Shown piece by piece: positions 27,344 through 35,430 of a DNA stretch of 64,000 nucleotides. Origin of the DNA: Actinoplanes italicus (GTDB lineage: Bacteria; Actinomycetota; Actinomycetes; Mycobacteriales; Micromonosporaceae); NCBI RefSeq assembly GCF_003001815.1, contig NZ_PVMZ01000038.1, forward strand, positions 1-64,000, given 5' to 3'. Position 1 is the first letter of the stretch. The number at the start of each line of letters is the position of its first letter. Both the position numbers and the translations under genes were made by a program. Under the pieces are notes generated by a model that worked only from the letters and a program-made list of their open reading frames with translations, was not told the origin of the DNA and did not search any database.

Positions 27344-28021
27344 TCAGCCCTGGGCGTCCGCCGCGGCACCGAGCCGCTCCAGCACGCTCGCCAAGGGCAG
27401 TGCGGACGCGGAGGGCAGGACCAGGTCGGCATGCCCGAATCGGGAGCTCTGGGCGTACGGATTGGGAATCGCCACGCACCGCAACCCGGCAGCCACCGCG
27501 GCCGAAACGCCGTGCGGGGTGTCCTCGAAGGCCACCGCCGCCTGCGGCGGCAGACCGAGACGTTCCAGCGCCAGCAGATACACCGCGGGATCCGGCTTGT
27601 GCCCGGCGACCTCGTCGCCGCAGGCCAAGACCTCGAAGCGGGCCAGGTCACCGGTCCGCGCCAGGTTGCCGGCCACCCACTCGCGCCGCGAACTGCTCGC
27701 CACGGCGAGCCGCAGCCCGAGGCCTTCGGCCTCCGTGAGCCAGTCGGCGAGGCCGGCGGTCAGGCCCAGCGCCGCATGCAGCTCCTTGCGGTACGCGGTA
27801 CGCCGCGCGTGACTCGCGGCGCGGTCGAAGCCCGGCCCGGCAGCGGCCGTGAGCAGCGAGTACTGCTCCTCGGTGGTGTCACCGCCGTGGTCGGCGAAGA
27901 AGCGGGACTCGTCCAGTTCGAGCCCGTGACGCCGCCACTCGGAGCGCCAGCTGTCCAGCAGGGTGGTCTCGGTGTCCATCAGCAGGCCGTCGAAGTCGAA
28001 GATCAACGCCTTGGTCGCCAT
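27344..28021 (-). CDS. HAD-family hydrolase (beta-phosphoglucomutase-like)
   Basis: A 225-residue HAD superfamily phosphatase of the subfamily I cap type. Motif I is FDFDGLLMDTE with nucleophile Asp and acid/base Asp, motif II is VASSSRREW, motif III Lys is in GHKPDPAVY and motif IV is VAFEDTPHGVSAA. The helical cap after motif I (LLDSWRSEWRRHG) suits sugar-phosphate or small-phosphate substrates. The exact substrate is unknown. The ATG at 28021 lacks a strong Shine-Dalgarno sequence. It is divergent from the GGDEF gene and adjacent to the cellulase upstream region, without evidence of co-regulation. Confidence 0.9.
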   Translation of the reverse strand: MATKALIFDFDGLLMDTETTLLDSWRSEWRRHGLELDESRFFADHGGDTTEEQYSLLTAAAGPGFDRAASHARRTAYRKELHAALGLTAGLADWLTEAEGLGLRLAVASSSRREWVAGNLARTGDLARFEVLACGDEVAGHKPDPAVYLLALERLGLPPQAAVAFEDTPHGVSAAVAAGLRCVAIPNPYAQSSRFGHADLVLPSASALPLASVLERLGAAADAQG

Positions 28022-28118
28022 CGGAAGATTATGAAGGGCACCCGACCGCACCCGATTTGCGACCCGGAGGAGCGCGGTCGCGGCTCAACACCGACCCCGG
28101 CGTGCCGACCCTAGGGCC

Positions 28119-29645
28119 ATGAGCGTGGGCAGCGAGATGCACACAGCCGGTCCCGGAGTCACCGAGGCCGGTGGGGAGACCATGACACCGGACCGGCAGG
28201 GCCTGATACTGGCCGAGCTGGTGGCGTTCATGACCAAGGACACCCCCTCGGTGCAGCATGTCCTCGATCTGACCGCTCCGCACCTGGAGGAGATCGCCGG
28301 GCTGACCGCGGCCACCGTCTTCGAACTGGACTCGGAGACCGGCCAGATGACGGTCAGCGCGCAGGTCGGCGAGCCCGGCAAGCGCGACCGGCTGGTGGCC
28401 GGCAAGGTCTTCCGTGCCCCGGCCGGCGGCAAGCCGGTCGTCAACGGCGAGCAGATGGCGATCCGCCTGCGCATCGGCGGGCAGACCGTCGGCATCCTGC
28501 TGCTGACCGGCACCGCGCTCGGCGAGCTGCAGCTGGACACGATCTCGACGATGGCGCTGCACTTCGCGACCACCCTGCAGGGGCTGGCCGCCGAGAAGCA
28601 GCGGCAGTTCGTGGCGCACAGCAGCGCCACCATCCGGGAGCTGTTCGAACAGGGCATGACCGCCGGGGACGTACGGACCGCCGCGGAGCTGCTGGCCCGC
28701 TCGTGCGCGACCGCGTTCCGCACCGAGCACGCCGCGATGCACCTGATCGACGGCGACGGGCTGATCCGGTATGTGCACGGGGTCGGCTTCTCCGACGACA
28801 TCCACCGGGAGATGACCGCCAACCTGCTCGGCAAGGCCGCCTCGGACTCCCCGGTCTGGCGTGGCAGCGCCGACAGGGGCGAGCCGATGCTGGTCGCTGA
28901 CGCCACGGCGGTCAAGGTCCGGGCCGGTGGGCTGGCGCAGACCCTCGGGGTGAAGTCGTTCATCGCGATGCCGCTGATGTCGGCACAGGGCCCGGTCGGC
29001 ATGGTGATGTGCGGTGACTCCAGCGGCATGCGCGACTGGAGCGCCCAGGACCGGATCCTGGCCCAGCAGCTCGCCGTCGAGGGCACCCTGATCATGGACA
29101 GCGCCCGGATGCGGCAGGCCGCCGAGGTGCACATGAACGAGCTGACCAAGCAGGCGTTCCACGACTCGCTGACCGGCCTGCCCAACCGCAAGCTGCTGCT
29201 GGACCGCGCCGAGACGGCGGTGGAGATCGCCGGGGCGACCGGTACCCGGGTGGCGTTGCTGCTGCTCGACCTCAACGGGTTCAAGCAGGTCAACGACACT
29301 GTCGGGCACCACGCCGGCGACGTGCTGCTGCAGCTGGTCGGCAAGCGCCTGCAGGGTGTGGTGCGGCGCCCGGACCTGGTGGCCCGGCTCGGCGGCGACG
29401 AGTTCTCGGTGCTGCTGACCGGCTCGCCGGACGAGAAGGCCGCGATCGACGTGGGTGACCGGATCTGCGAGCGGCTCCGGGAGCCGTTCGACATCGAGGG
29501 CTCGCCGGTACGCATCGGCGCGAGCATCGGTGTGGCGATCTTCCCCGAGCACGGCACCGAGGTCGCCGAGCTGATGCGGGAGGCGGACGCATACATGTAC
29601 CAGGCGAAGCGGGGCGGCGGCGGAGTCCGGCTGGCCGGCAGCTGA
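28119..29645 (+). CDS. Soluble GAF-GGDEF diguanylate cyclase
   Basis: A 508-residue cytosolic protein. The N-terminal 140 residues resemble a first, divergent GAF domain. Residues about 160-325 form a second GAF-like sensor (RTAAELLARSCATAFRTEHA). The GGDEF domain occupies about 345-505, with DSLTGLPNRKLLLDRAE, LLDLNGFKQVNDTVGHHAGD and an intact ARLGGDEFSVLL. RRPD lies exactly five residues before GGDEF, the RxxD inhibitory site for c-di-GMP feedback. It should synthesise c-di-GMP from GTP. Start choice is uncertain: ATG 28119 lacks a ribosome-binding site, while ATG 28182 follows GGTGGGGAG. No transmembrane helix is present. Confidence 0.9.
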   Translation: MSVGSEMHTAGPGVTEAGGETMTPDRQGLILAELVAFMTKDTPSVQHVLDLTAPHLEEIAGLTAATVFELDSETGQMTVSAQVGEPGKRDRLVAGKVFRAPAGGKPVVNGEQMAIRLRIGGQTVGILLLTGTALGELQLDTISTMALHFATTLQGLAAEKQRQFVAHSSATIRELFEQGMTAGDVRTAAELLARSCATAFRTEHAAMHLIDGDGLIRYVHGVGFSDDIHREMTANLLGKAASDSPVWRGSADRGEPMLVADATAVKVRAGGLAQTLGVKSFIAMPLMSAQGPVGMVMCGDSSGMRDWSAQDRILAQQLAVEGTLIMDSARMRQAAEVHMNELTKQAFHDSLTGLPNRKLLLDRAETAVEIAGATGTRVALLLLDLNGFKQVNDTVGHHAGDVLLQLVGKRLQGVVRRPDLVARLGGDEFSVLLTGSPDEKAAIDVGDRICERLREPFDIEGSPVRIGASIGVAIFPEHGTEVAELMREADAYMYQAKRGGGGVRLAGS

Positions 29646-29703
29646 CCGATCGGAATGGGACTCGCCGTCTGCCGGATAAGCGGTAAATGCCGCTCCCCGT
29701 ACT

Positions 29704-29736
29704 GGTAGTTTTCGGGCTGAATATCCCGAAACTACC
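29704..29736 (+). promoter_or_regulatory. Inverted repeat in the leader of the secreted-protein gene
   Basis: ggtagttttcggg (29704-29716) and cccgaaactacc (29725-29736) are complementary except for one extra T. They are separated by eight A/T-rich bases. The element ends five bases before the GGGGAGGA ribosome-binding site of the next gene. It could be a repressor operator or a leader hairpin. Confidence 0.5.
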
Positions 29737-29752
29737 CCACGGGGAGGACAAC

Positions 29753-30523
29753 GTGGGCAGTACCCGCTTGCTCGCGGCCGGCACCCTTCTGGCCGCCGCC
29801 CTCACTGGCGCGGCACCGGCCGCGGCGGCGCCCCCGGCGGACCCGAAAACGGACATGGTGCTCAGCGCCGGAACGGCCGAGGTGAAGCCGGGCACCATGA
29901 TCACCCTCAGCGGCTGGGCCGGGTGGCTCGGCCGTGACACGGGCAACGCCGGGAAGGTCGATTTCTTCTTCCGCAAGGGAGCGACGGGTCCGAGGGTCCG
30001 TGTCGGATCGACCGAAGCAGCCAGCTCCGGGGAGTTCCGGCTCAAGGTCAAGGCCACCGCCAGCGGCCAGTACGCGGCGGAATACCAGCACCGGAAGCAA
30101 CCGGTGAAGGCCAACGGCACCGCCTACCTGAACGTCTACACCGAGAAGCCGGTGGAACGGACACTCTTCGGCTGGAACGCCTTCACGATGCCCTGCCTGC
30201 CGGCCTGCGAGGCGGTCGGGTCGGAGCAGCTCATCAGCCCCGCCCCGATCAAGGTCAAGCTGACCAGGGAGTGCCTGCAGCCGGTCGCCGGCGGCCGGGT
30301 CGGCTTCACCAGCGACCCGAAGAACGCCTTCAAGGCCGGTGATCCGGGCTGGCGTGAGTTCCCCAAGGGTGAGGGACCGACCGAGTTCGAGCTCAAGCCG
30401 GGCATCACGCGTGGCCACTTCTATCTTCAGTGGACCAGCACCGCCGCACCCGAGGGTCAGTTCACCTCCTGCAACCTGTCCTTCCTCGCCACCCAGACGG
30501 ACGTCCAGAAGGACTACGTCTGA
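29753..30523 (+). CDS. Secreted protein of unknown function, 256 aa
   Basis: The GTG at 29753 is preceded by GGGGAGGACAAC. The first residues VGSTRLLAAGTLLAAALTG with AAPAAAAPP form a Sec signal peptide. The mature protein looks like two or more immunoglobulin-like beta-domains (VKPGTMITLSGWAGW, SSGEFRLKVKATASGQYAAE) and contains four or more Cys in its C-terminal half (MPCLPACE, RECLQP, TSCNLSF) that probably form disulfides. I recognise no named family. The inverted repeat at 29704-29736 lies in its leader. The next gene begins 68 bases downstream. Confidence 0.8.
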   Translation: MGSTRLLAAGTLLAAALTGAAPAAAAPPADPKTDMVLSAGTAEVKPGTMITLSGWAGWLGRDTGNAGKVDFFFRKGATGPRVRVGSTEAASSGEFRLKVKATASGQYAAEYQHRKQPVKANGTAYLNVYTEKPVERTLFGWNAFTMPCLPACEAVGSEQLISPAPIKVKLTRECLQPVAGGRVGFTSDPKNAFKAGDPGWREFPKGEGPTEFELKPGITRGHFYLQWTSTAAPEGQFTSCNLSFLATQTDVQKDYV

Positions 30524-30577
30524 CCCATTCCAGGGCCGGTGGGCATGTTCGCGCACCGGCCCGGGCCCGAGCCCACC

Positions 30578-30583
30578 TAGACT
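30578..30583 (+). promoter_or_regulatory. -10 element of the glycyl-tRNA synthetase gene
   Basis: TAGACT matches TANNNT and ends eight bases before the ATG at 30592. There is no ribosome-binding site between them, so the transcript is probably leaderless and a T-box leader is excluded. Confidence 0.55.
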
Positions 30584-30591
30584 TCGGTCCC

Positions 30592-33552
30592 ATGCTCACC
30601 ATGCAGGACGCACTGACCCGGTTGACCGCGTACTGGACCGATCAGGGTTGCCTGGTCGTTCAGCCGATGAACACCGAGGTCGGCGCCGGCACCCTCAACC
30701 CGGCCACCTTCCTGCGGGTTCTCGGGCCCGAGCCGTGGCGGGTCGTCTACCCGGAACCGTCGGTGCGCCCCGACGACTCGCGCTACGGCGAGAACCCGAA
30801 CCGGCTGCAGACCCACACCCAGCTCCAGGTCGTCCTCAAGCCGGACCCCGGCAACCCGCAGGAGCTCTACCTCGGCAGCCTCGCCGCGATCGGCATCGAC
30901 GTGGCCGCGCACGACGTGCGGTTCGTCGAGGACAACTGGGCCTCTCCCGCGCTCGGCGCCTGGGGACTCGGCTGGGAGGTCTGGCTCGACGGGCTGGAGA
31001 TCACCCAGTTCACCTACTTTCAGCAGGCCGGCGGCCTGAACCTCGATCCGGTCAGTGTGGAGATCACCTACGGCATCGAGCGCATCATCATGGCGCTGCA
31101 GGAGAAGACCCACTTCAAGGAGATCGAGTACGCCCCGGGCGTCAGTTACGGCGAGGTGTTCGGACAGTCCGAATACGAGATGTCGCGCTACTACCTCGAC
31201 GACGCCGACATCGACGCGAACCGCCGGCTCCTGGAGATCTACGCGGCCGAGGCCCAGCGCATGATCGACGCCGGACTGCCCGTGCCCGCCCACTCGTACG
31301 TGCTGAAGTGCTCGCAGGCCTTCAACGTCCTCGACTCCCGCGGCGCCGTCTCCACCGCCGACCGGGCCGCCGAGTTCGGCCGGATGCGGCGGCTCGCCGG
31401 GGAGGTCGCCAAGCTGTGGGTCGGCCGCCGCACCGAGCTCGGCCTGCCGCTCGGCACGATCGACGCGCTCGAACCGGCCCGCCCCGCGGCGAGCGTGCAG
31501 ACCGCCGACGGCGAACGCACGCTGGTCTTCGAGATCGGCACCGAAGAGCTGCCGCCGGCCGAGCTGCGGTCGGCCCGTGAACAGGTGAAACGGCTGCTCA
31601 CCGAGGGTCTCGCGGGCACCCGGCTGGGGCACGGCGAGGTCCGCGTGTTCGGCACTCCGAGACGGCTCATCGCCGTCGTCCCGGCGGTCGCGGCGCGCGA
31701 GGAGGATCACGTCCGCACGGTCAAGGGCCCCAAGACCCAGGCGGCGTACGGGGCGGACGGCGCCCCCACGAAGGCGCTGGAGGGCTTCGTCCGCGGGCAG
31801 GGCGTCACGATCGCCGACGTGGAGACGGAAGAGCTCGCCGGCGTACCCCATGTGGTGGTCAGAAAGCACGAAGCAGGGCGCGCGGCACCCGCCGTGCTCG
31901 CCGCCGTGCTCGCGCAGGTCGTGACCGGTCTGCGGGCCGCCAAGAACATGCGGTGGAACGACCCGAAGCTCGCCTTCAGCCGGCCGGTCCGCTGGCTGAC
32001 GGCACTGTGGGGCGACGACGTCGTGCCGGTGACCGTCTCCACGCTCGCCGCCGGCCGCCGCACCCGGCTGCTGCGCACCGCCGCGACACCGCACGCCGAC
32101 ATCGCCTCCGCCGAGACCTTCCTGGAGACGCTCGGGGTCAACGGGATCGTCGCCGACCATGAGGACCGCCGCGAGCTGATCGTCATCGGCGCCCAGGACC
32201 TGGTGTACCCGGACGGGAAGATCGACGTGAAGGGCGAGGCCGCGCTCATCGACCAGATCACCGACCTGGTCGAACAGCCGCTGCCGCTGCTCGGCACCTT
32301 CGACGAGAGCTATCTGTCGCTACCGGACGCGGTGCTCACCACGGTGATGCGCAAACACCAGCGTTACCTGCCGGTGCGCGATGTGGACGGGGCGCTGCTG
32401 CCGATGTTCGTCACGGTGGCGAACGGGCCGGTCGACGTGGAACTCGTGCGCGCCGGCAACGAGGCGGTGCTGCGGGCCCGTTACGAGGACGCGGCCTTCT
32501 TCTACCGTGCCGACCGCGAGACGCCGCTCGCGACCATGAAGTCCCACCTGGACCGCCTCACCTTCACCGACAAGCTCGGCTCGATGGCCGATCGGGCCCG
32601 CCGGATCGCGGCCCTCGCCCTCGCTGTCGCCGCGCGCCTCGGCTTCGTCTCACCCGTTCTCGACCGGGCCGCCGAACTGCTGAAGTTCGACCTCGGGTCG
32701 CAGCTGGTCACCGAGATGACCAGCCTGGCCGGGGTGATGGCCCGCGACTACGCGCTGCACGCCGGTGAGGACCGGGCCGTCGCGCAGGCCGTCTACGAGG
32801 CAGAACTGCCGCGCAACACCGGAGACGCCCTGCCCGCCACGCTGCCCGGCGCCCTGCTCTCGCTGGCCGACCGGCTCGACCTCGTCGCCGGGCTCGCCGG
32901 CACCGTCGGGCTGCCCACCGGATCCAGCGACCCGTTCGCGGTCCGGCGGGCGGTGCTCGGGCTGCTCGCCGTGCACCGCGCGACGCCGGCCCTGGCCGGG
33001 TTCTCCCTGGTCGACGGCATCGAGCTGGCGGCCGCCGCGCAGCCCGTGCCGGTCGAGGCCTCGACGCTCACGGCCATCGGGGAGTTCCTGGCCAAGCGAC
33101 TGGAGCAGGCGCTCACCGAGGAGGGACGGCCGGTGGACCGGGTGCGGGCCGTGCTGCCGCACTTCTCGCGGCCCTCGGTCGCGGACTCCCTGCTCGGCCA
33201 GCTCGACGACGCCTTGACGGATCCCGGGTTCCGGGCGGTCGCCACGGCCGTTCAGCGGGCCCGGCGGATCGTGCCCGCCGGCACCCCCGCGGGTTACGAC
33301 GCCGCGGTGCTGAAGGAGCCCGCCGAGATCGCGTTGCACGACGCGGTCACCGGCCTGCGCGTCACCGGTTTCTCGGACATCTCGTCGTTCGTCGCATCGA
33401 CGTCGCCGCTGGTCGAGCCGGTCGGGCGGTTCTTCGACGAGGTGTTCGTGATGGCCGACGACCCCGCTGTACGGGCCGCGCGACTCGGCCTGCTGGCCAC
33501 CGTCCGCGATCTCGGCGAGGGTCTGCTCGACTGGGATCACCTGCGGATGTGA
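30592..33552 (+). CDS. glyS: Glycine--tRNA ligase, single-chain alpha-beta fusion
   Basis: A 986-residue fusion of the two chains of the bacterial (alpha-beta)2 glycyl-tRNA synthetase. Residues 1 to about 298 equal GlyQ (YWTDQGCLVVQPMNTEVGAG, NRLQTHTQLQVVLKPDPGN, EDNWASPALGAWGLGWEVW), the catalytic alpha chain. From about 308 the sequence equals GlyS (LVFEIGTEELPPAELRSARE onward) with its tRNA-binding and anticodon regions, ending DWDHLRM. The total length is close to E. coli GlyQ plus GlyS. It charges tRNA-Gly in the cytosol. Most actinobacteria are known for the unrelated short alpha2 enzyme, so this form is notable. The start at 30592 fits the family N-terminus and a leaderless promoter. 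Confidence 0.94.
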   Translation: MLTMQDALTRLTAYWTDQGCLVVQPMNTEVGAGTLNPATFLRVLGPEPWRVVYPEPSVRPDDSRYGENPNRLQTHTQLQVVLKPDPGNPQELYLGSLAAIGIDVAAHDVRFVEDNWASPALGAWGLGWEVWLDGLEITQFTYFQQAGGLNLDPVSVEITYGIERIIMALQEKTHFKEIEYAPGVSYGEVFGQSEYEMSRYYLDDADIDANRRLLEIYAAEAQRMIDAGLPVPAHSYVLKCSQAFNVLDSRGAVSTADRAAEFGRMRRLAGEVAKLWVGRRTELGLPLGTIDALEPARPAASVQTADGERTLVFEIGTEELPPAELRSAREQVKRLLTEGLAGTRLGHGEVRVFGTPRRLIAVVPAVAAREEDHVRTVKGPKTQAAYGADGAPTKALEGFVRGQGVTIADVETEELAGVPHVVVRKHEAGRAAPAVLAAVLAQVVTGLRAAKNMRWNDPKLAFSRPVRWLTALWGDDVVPVTVSTLAAGRRTRLLRTAATPHADIASAETFLETLGVNGIVADHEDRRELIVIGAQDLVYPDGKIDVKGEAALIDQITDLVEQPLPLLGTFDESYLSLPDAVLTTVMRKHQRYLPVRDVDGALLPMFVTVANGPVDVELVRAGNEAVLRARYEDAAFFYRADRETPLATMKSHLDRLTFTDKLGSMADRARRIAALALAVAARLGFVSPVLDRAAELLKFDLGSQLVTEMTSLAGVMARDYALHAGEDRAVAQAVYEAELPRNTGDALPATLPGALLSLADRLDLVAGLAGTVGLPTGSSDPFAVRRAVLGLLAVHRATPALAGFSLVDGIELAAAAQPVPVEASTLTAIGEFLAKRLEQALTEEGRPVDRVRAVLPHFSRPSVADSLLGQLDDALTDPGFRAVATAVQRARRIVPAGTPAGYDAAVLKEPAEIALHDAVTGLRVTGFSDISSFVASTSPLVEPVGRFFDEVFVMADDPAVRAARLGLLATVRDLGEGLLDWDHLRM

Positions 33553-33600
33553 GTTCCTGTCGTACCCCTCCGCTAGGTTGCTGACCCACGGAGGTGGTCG

Positions 33601-34938
33601 ATGTCCGAGGTGGTGCTCGCCTATGACCGCCCGTCCCGGCTGGACGGCGGTGTGCTGGGGCTGGGGCGGGCCGGTGGTGCCGGTCCGCTGCCCTTCTTCG
33701 ATGGCTGGGCGGCCCGGCCGGGTCTGGTCGCCGCGCTGCTGCTGGCAGTCGCGGCGGTCGCCCGGTCGCGCTACTTCCAGCCATCCGCGGCCAGGCTGCT
33801 CGACCCGATCCTGACCAGTGGCGACGGCCGGCTCCGGCTGGAGTCGTTCTCGTCCTGCTGCGGCGTCTACGCGCGGGCCGACCTGCTGCCGGAGGCACTG
33901 ACCGGCGCGCGGGCCGAGCCCGGCACCACCAACGTCGACCTCAACCAGGACGTCCGCGACGCGCTGTCCCGGCTGGGCGATCGCGACGAGCTGCGCCTGA
34001 GCGTCGGCGACGACGGCCTGAGCGTCGTCACCCGCGCGACGACGGCGTTCGAACGGAAGGTCGCGCTGCCCACCCGATGGATCAAGGGTCTGGGTGAAGC
34101 GGCGCTCGCCCAGGCCGGCATGGAGGTGGCCGCCACCGCCGGTGCGGCCGCCGCCCGTCGGCTGCTGACCGGGCTGCCACCGGCCGGTCCGGCTTCCGCG
34201 GCACCGTGGGCCCTTGTGCCACAGGGCCGTGAGTTGCGGTTCCGGCAGGTCGCCGCAGCCGGGGCGCCGCTCGTGGGCGGTCCGTTCCGGCTGCGTGAGA
34301 TGCGTCCGCTGGCCCGTCATGCGTTGGGGCTGACGGTGTGGACCCGGCCGGAGCGGGGGCCGCGTTCCACCGCCTTCCAGCTCGACCTGCCCGGCGCCCG
34401 GCTGTGGCTGGTGCTCAGTCCCGACGTGACCCGCGGCTTCTCCGGTGAGGGGCAGGCGCTCGGCGCGCTCGCCGACCCCGGCGTGGTGGCCGGGGCGGAG
34501 GCGCTGCACCCGTCGCTGGCCTGGACCGCCCGGATCGACGAGAACGCCCTCGCGGCTTCGGCGGGCGTCGCAGCCGAACGGTTGCGGTTGATGCTGGCCG
34601 TGCTCGGCGGTCAGGGTCTGGTCGGCCATGACCTCGTGGAACAGGCGTGGTTCCGGCGAGATCTGCCATTCGTCGCCGGACGCGTGGCCGCCCTGCAGCC
34701 ACGGGTGCGGCGGGCCGCGTCGATCGACGCCTCGGACGTCACGGTCAACCCGGTCGAGGGCGGCCACGAGGTGTTCGTCCGGGGCCGCGGCTTCTCCCAC
34801 CGGGTGACGCTGATCGGGGCGGACGCCCGGTGCACCTGCCTGTGGTTCAGCCGCCACGGCGACGCCCGCGGGCCGTGCCGGCACGTGCTGGCCGCCAAGG
34901 CCTGTGTCGCCCCCGGTCCCGCCTCGGCGTCCCCGTGA
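33601..34938 (+). CDS. SWIM zinc-finger family protein, 445 aa
   Basis: GGAGGTGGTCG precedes the ATG. The C-terminal part contains the SWIM zinc-binding motif CTCLWFSRHGDARGPCRHVL (C-x-C, then C-x-H) at about residues 403-422. The rest is a long Ala/Leu/Arg-rich region without recognisable catalytic motifs, as in the bacterial SWIM proteins typified by YehQ. SWIM domains bind DNA or protein. It is followed by two very large DUF6493-like genes on the same strand, separated by a repeat-rich gap. A similar pairing is common in streptomycetes, so a joint role is likely although undefined. It starts 48 bases after glyS. Confidence 0.88.
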   Translation: MSEVVLAYDRPSRLDGGVLGLGRAGGAGPLPFFDGWAARPGLVAALLLAVAAVARSRYFQPSAARLLDPILTSGDGRLRLESFSSCCGVYARADLLPEALTGARAEPGTTNVDLNQDVRDALSRLGDRDELRLSVGDDGLSVVTRATTAFERKVALPTRWIKGLGEAALAQAGMEVAATAGAAAARRLLTGLPPAGPASAAPWALVPQGRELRFRQVAAAGAPLVGGPFRLREMRPLARHALGLTVWTRPERGPRSTAFQLDLPGARLWLVLSPDVTRGFSGEGQALGALADPGVVAGAEALHPSLAWTARIDENALAASAGVAAERLRLMLAVLGGQGLVGHDLVEQAWFRRDLPFVAGRVAALQPRVRRAASIDASDVTVNPVEGGHEVFVRGRGFSHRVTLIGADARCTCLWFSRHGDARGPCRHVLAAKACVAPGPASASP

Positions 34939-35041
34939 CCGCGGACCGGCCTCCGGCCCCGCACTTCGTCCGCCTTTACTCTGGCCACATTCCCACGGCC
35001 GTGCTTGCCTTCGCCCGCCCTCCCATAGCCCGCCCTTTCCT

Positions 35042-35121
35042 CCGCCGTCCTTTCCCTCCGCCGTCCTTTCCCTCCGCCGTCCTTTCCCTCCGCCGCCCTT
35101 TCCCTCCGCCGCCCTTTCCCT
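35042..35121. repeat. Five tandem copies of a 16-bp unit
   Basis: Units ccgccg(t/c)cctttccct begin at 35042, 35058, 35074, 35090 and 35106. The first three have t and the last two have c at position 7. Partial copies lie on both sides. The strand asymmetry is extreme (pyrimidines on the plus strand). Confidence 0.92.
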
Positions 35122-35162
35122 CCGCGCGACCGGCGCTGTCAGCTCACCACCCACCCTTCCCT

Positions 35163-35400
35163 TCGCGGCCGGTACCGCCGGCCCGCCATCCGTCCCTTCT
35201 CTCGCGGCCGGTATTGCCGACTCACCCTTCGCCTGTTCCCTCGCGGCCGGCACCGTCGGCTCACCCCCTCCGCGGCTGGCGGCGCCGCCTCACCCCCCTT
35301 CCCCTCGCGGCCGGCAGCGCCGCCTCACCCCCCTTCCCCCCTCGCGGCCGGCAGCGCCGGCTCACCCCCTTCCCTTCGCCGCCGGCACCGTCGGCGGCGC
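35163..35400. repeat. About seven imperfect copies of a hairpin-forming unit
   Basis: Cores resembling tcgcggccggcagcgccggc followed by ctcacccc start near 35163, 35202, 35241, 35270, 35306, 35342 and 35376. They are spaced roughly 28-39 bases apart. Each core can fold as gccggc(n3)gccggc. The changes between copies often preserve pairing. Confidence 0.8.
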
Positions 35401-35430
35401 TGTATGGCTGACCAGCAAGGAGACCGGCTC

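Larger units (their letters stand above)
34939..35430. other. C/T-rich, repeat-filled spacer after the SWIM gene
   Basis: This 492-base stretch is strongly pyrimidine-rich on the plus strand. It consists mainly of two repeat arrays, at 35042-35121 and 35163-35400. Open frames pass through it but have a simple, repetitive amino-acid composition, so I see no gene. Confidence 0.7.

Noticed and set aside
30430..30591. Upstream extension of the glycyl-tRNA synthetase frame
   Set aside because: It overlaps the end of the preceding secreted-protein gene, is not conserved, and the -10 element and family N-terminus point to 30592.
35042..35400. Possible CRISPR array
   Set aside because: The 16-bp units are directly adjacent with no spacers, and the longer units are imperfect with no unique spacers. 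No cas genes are present.
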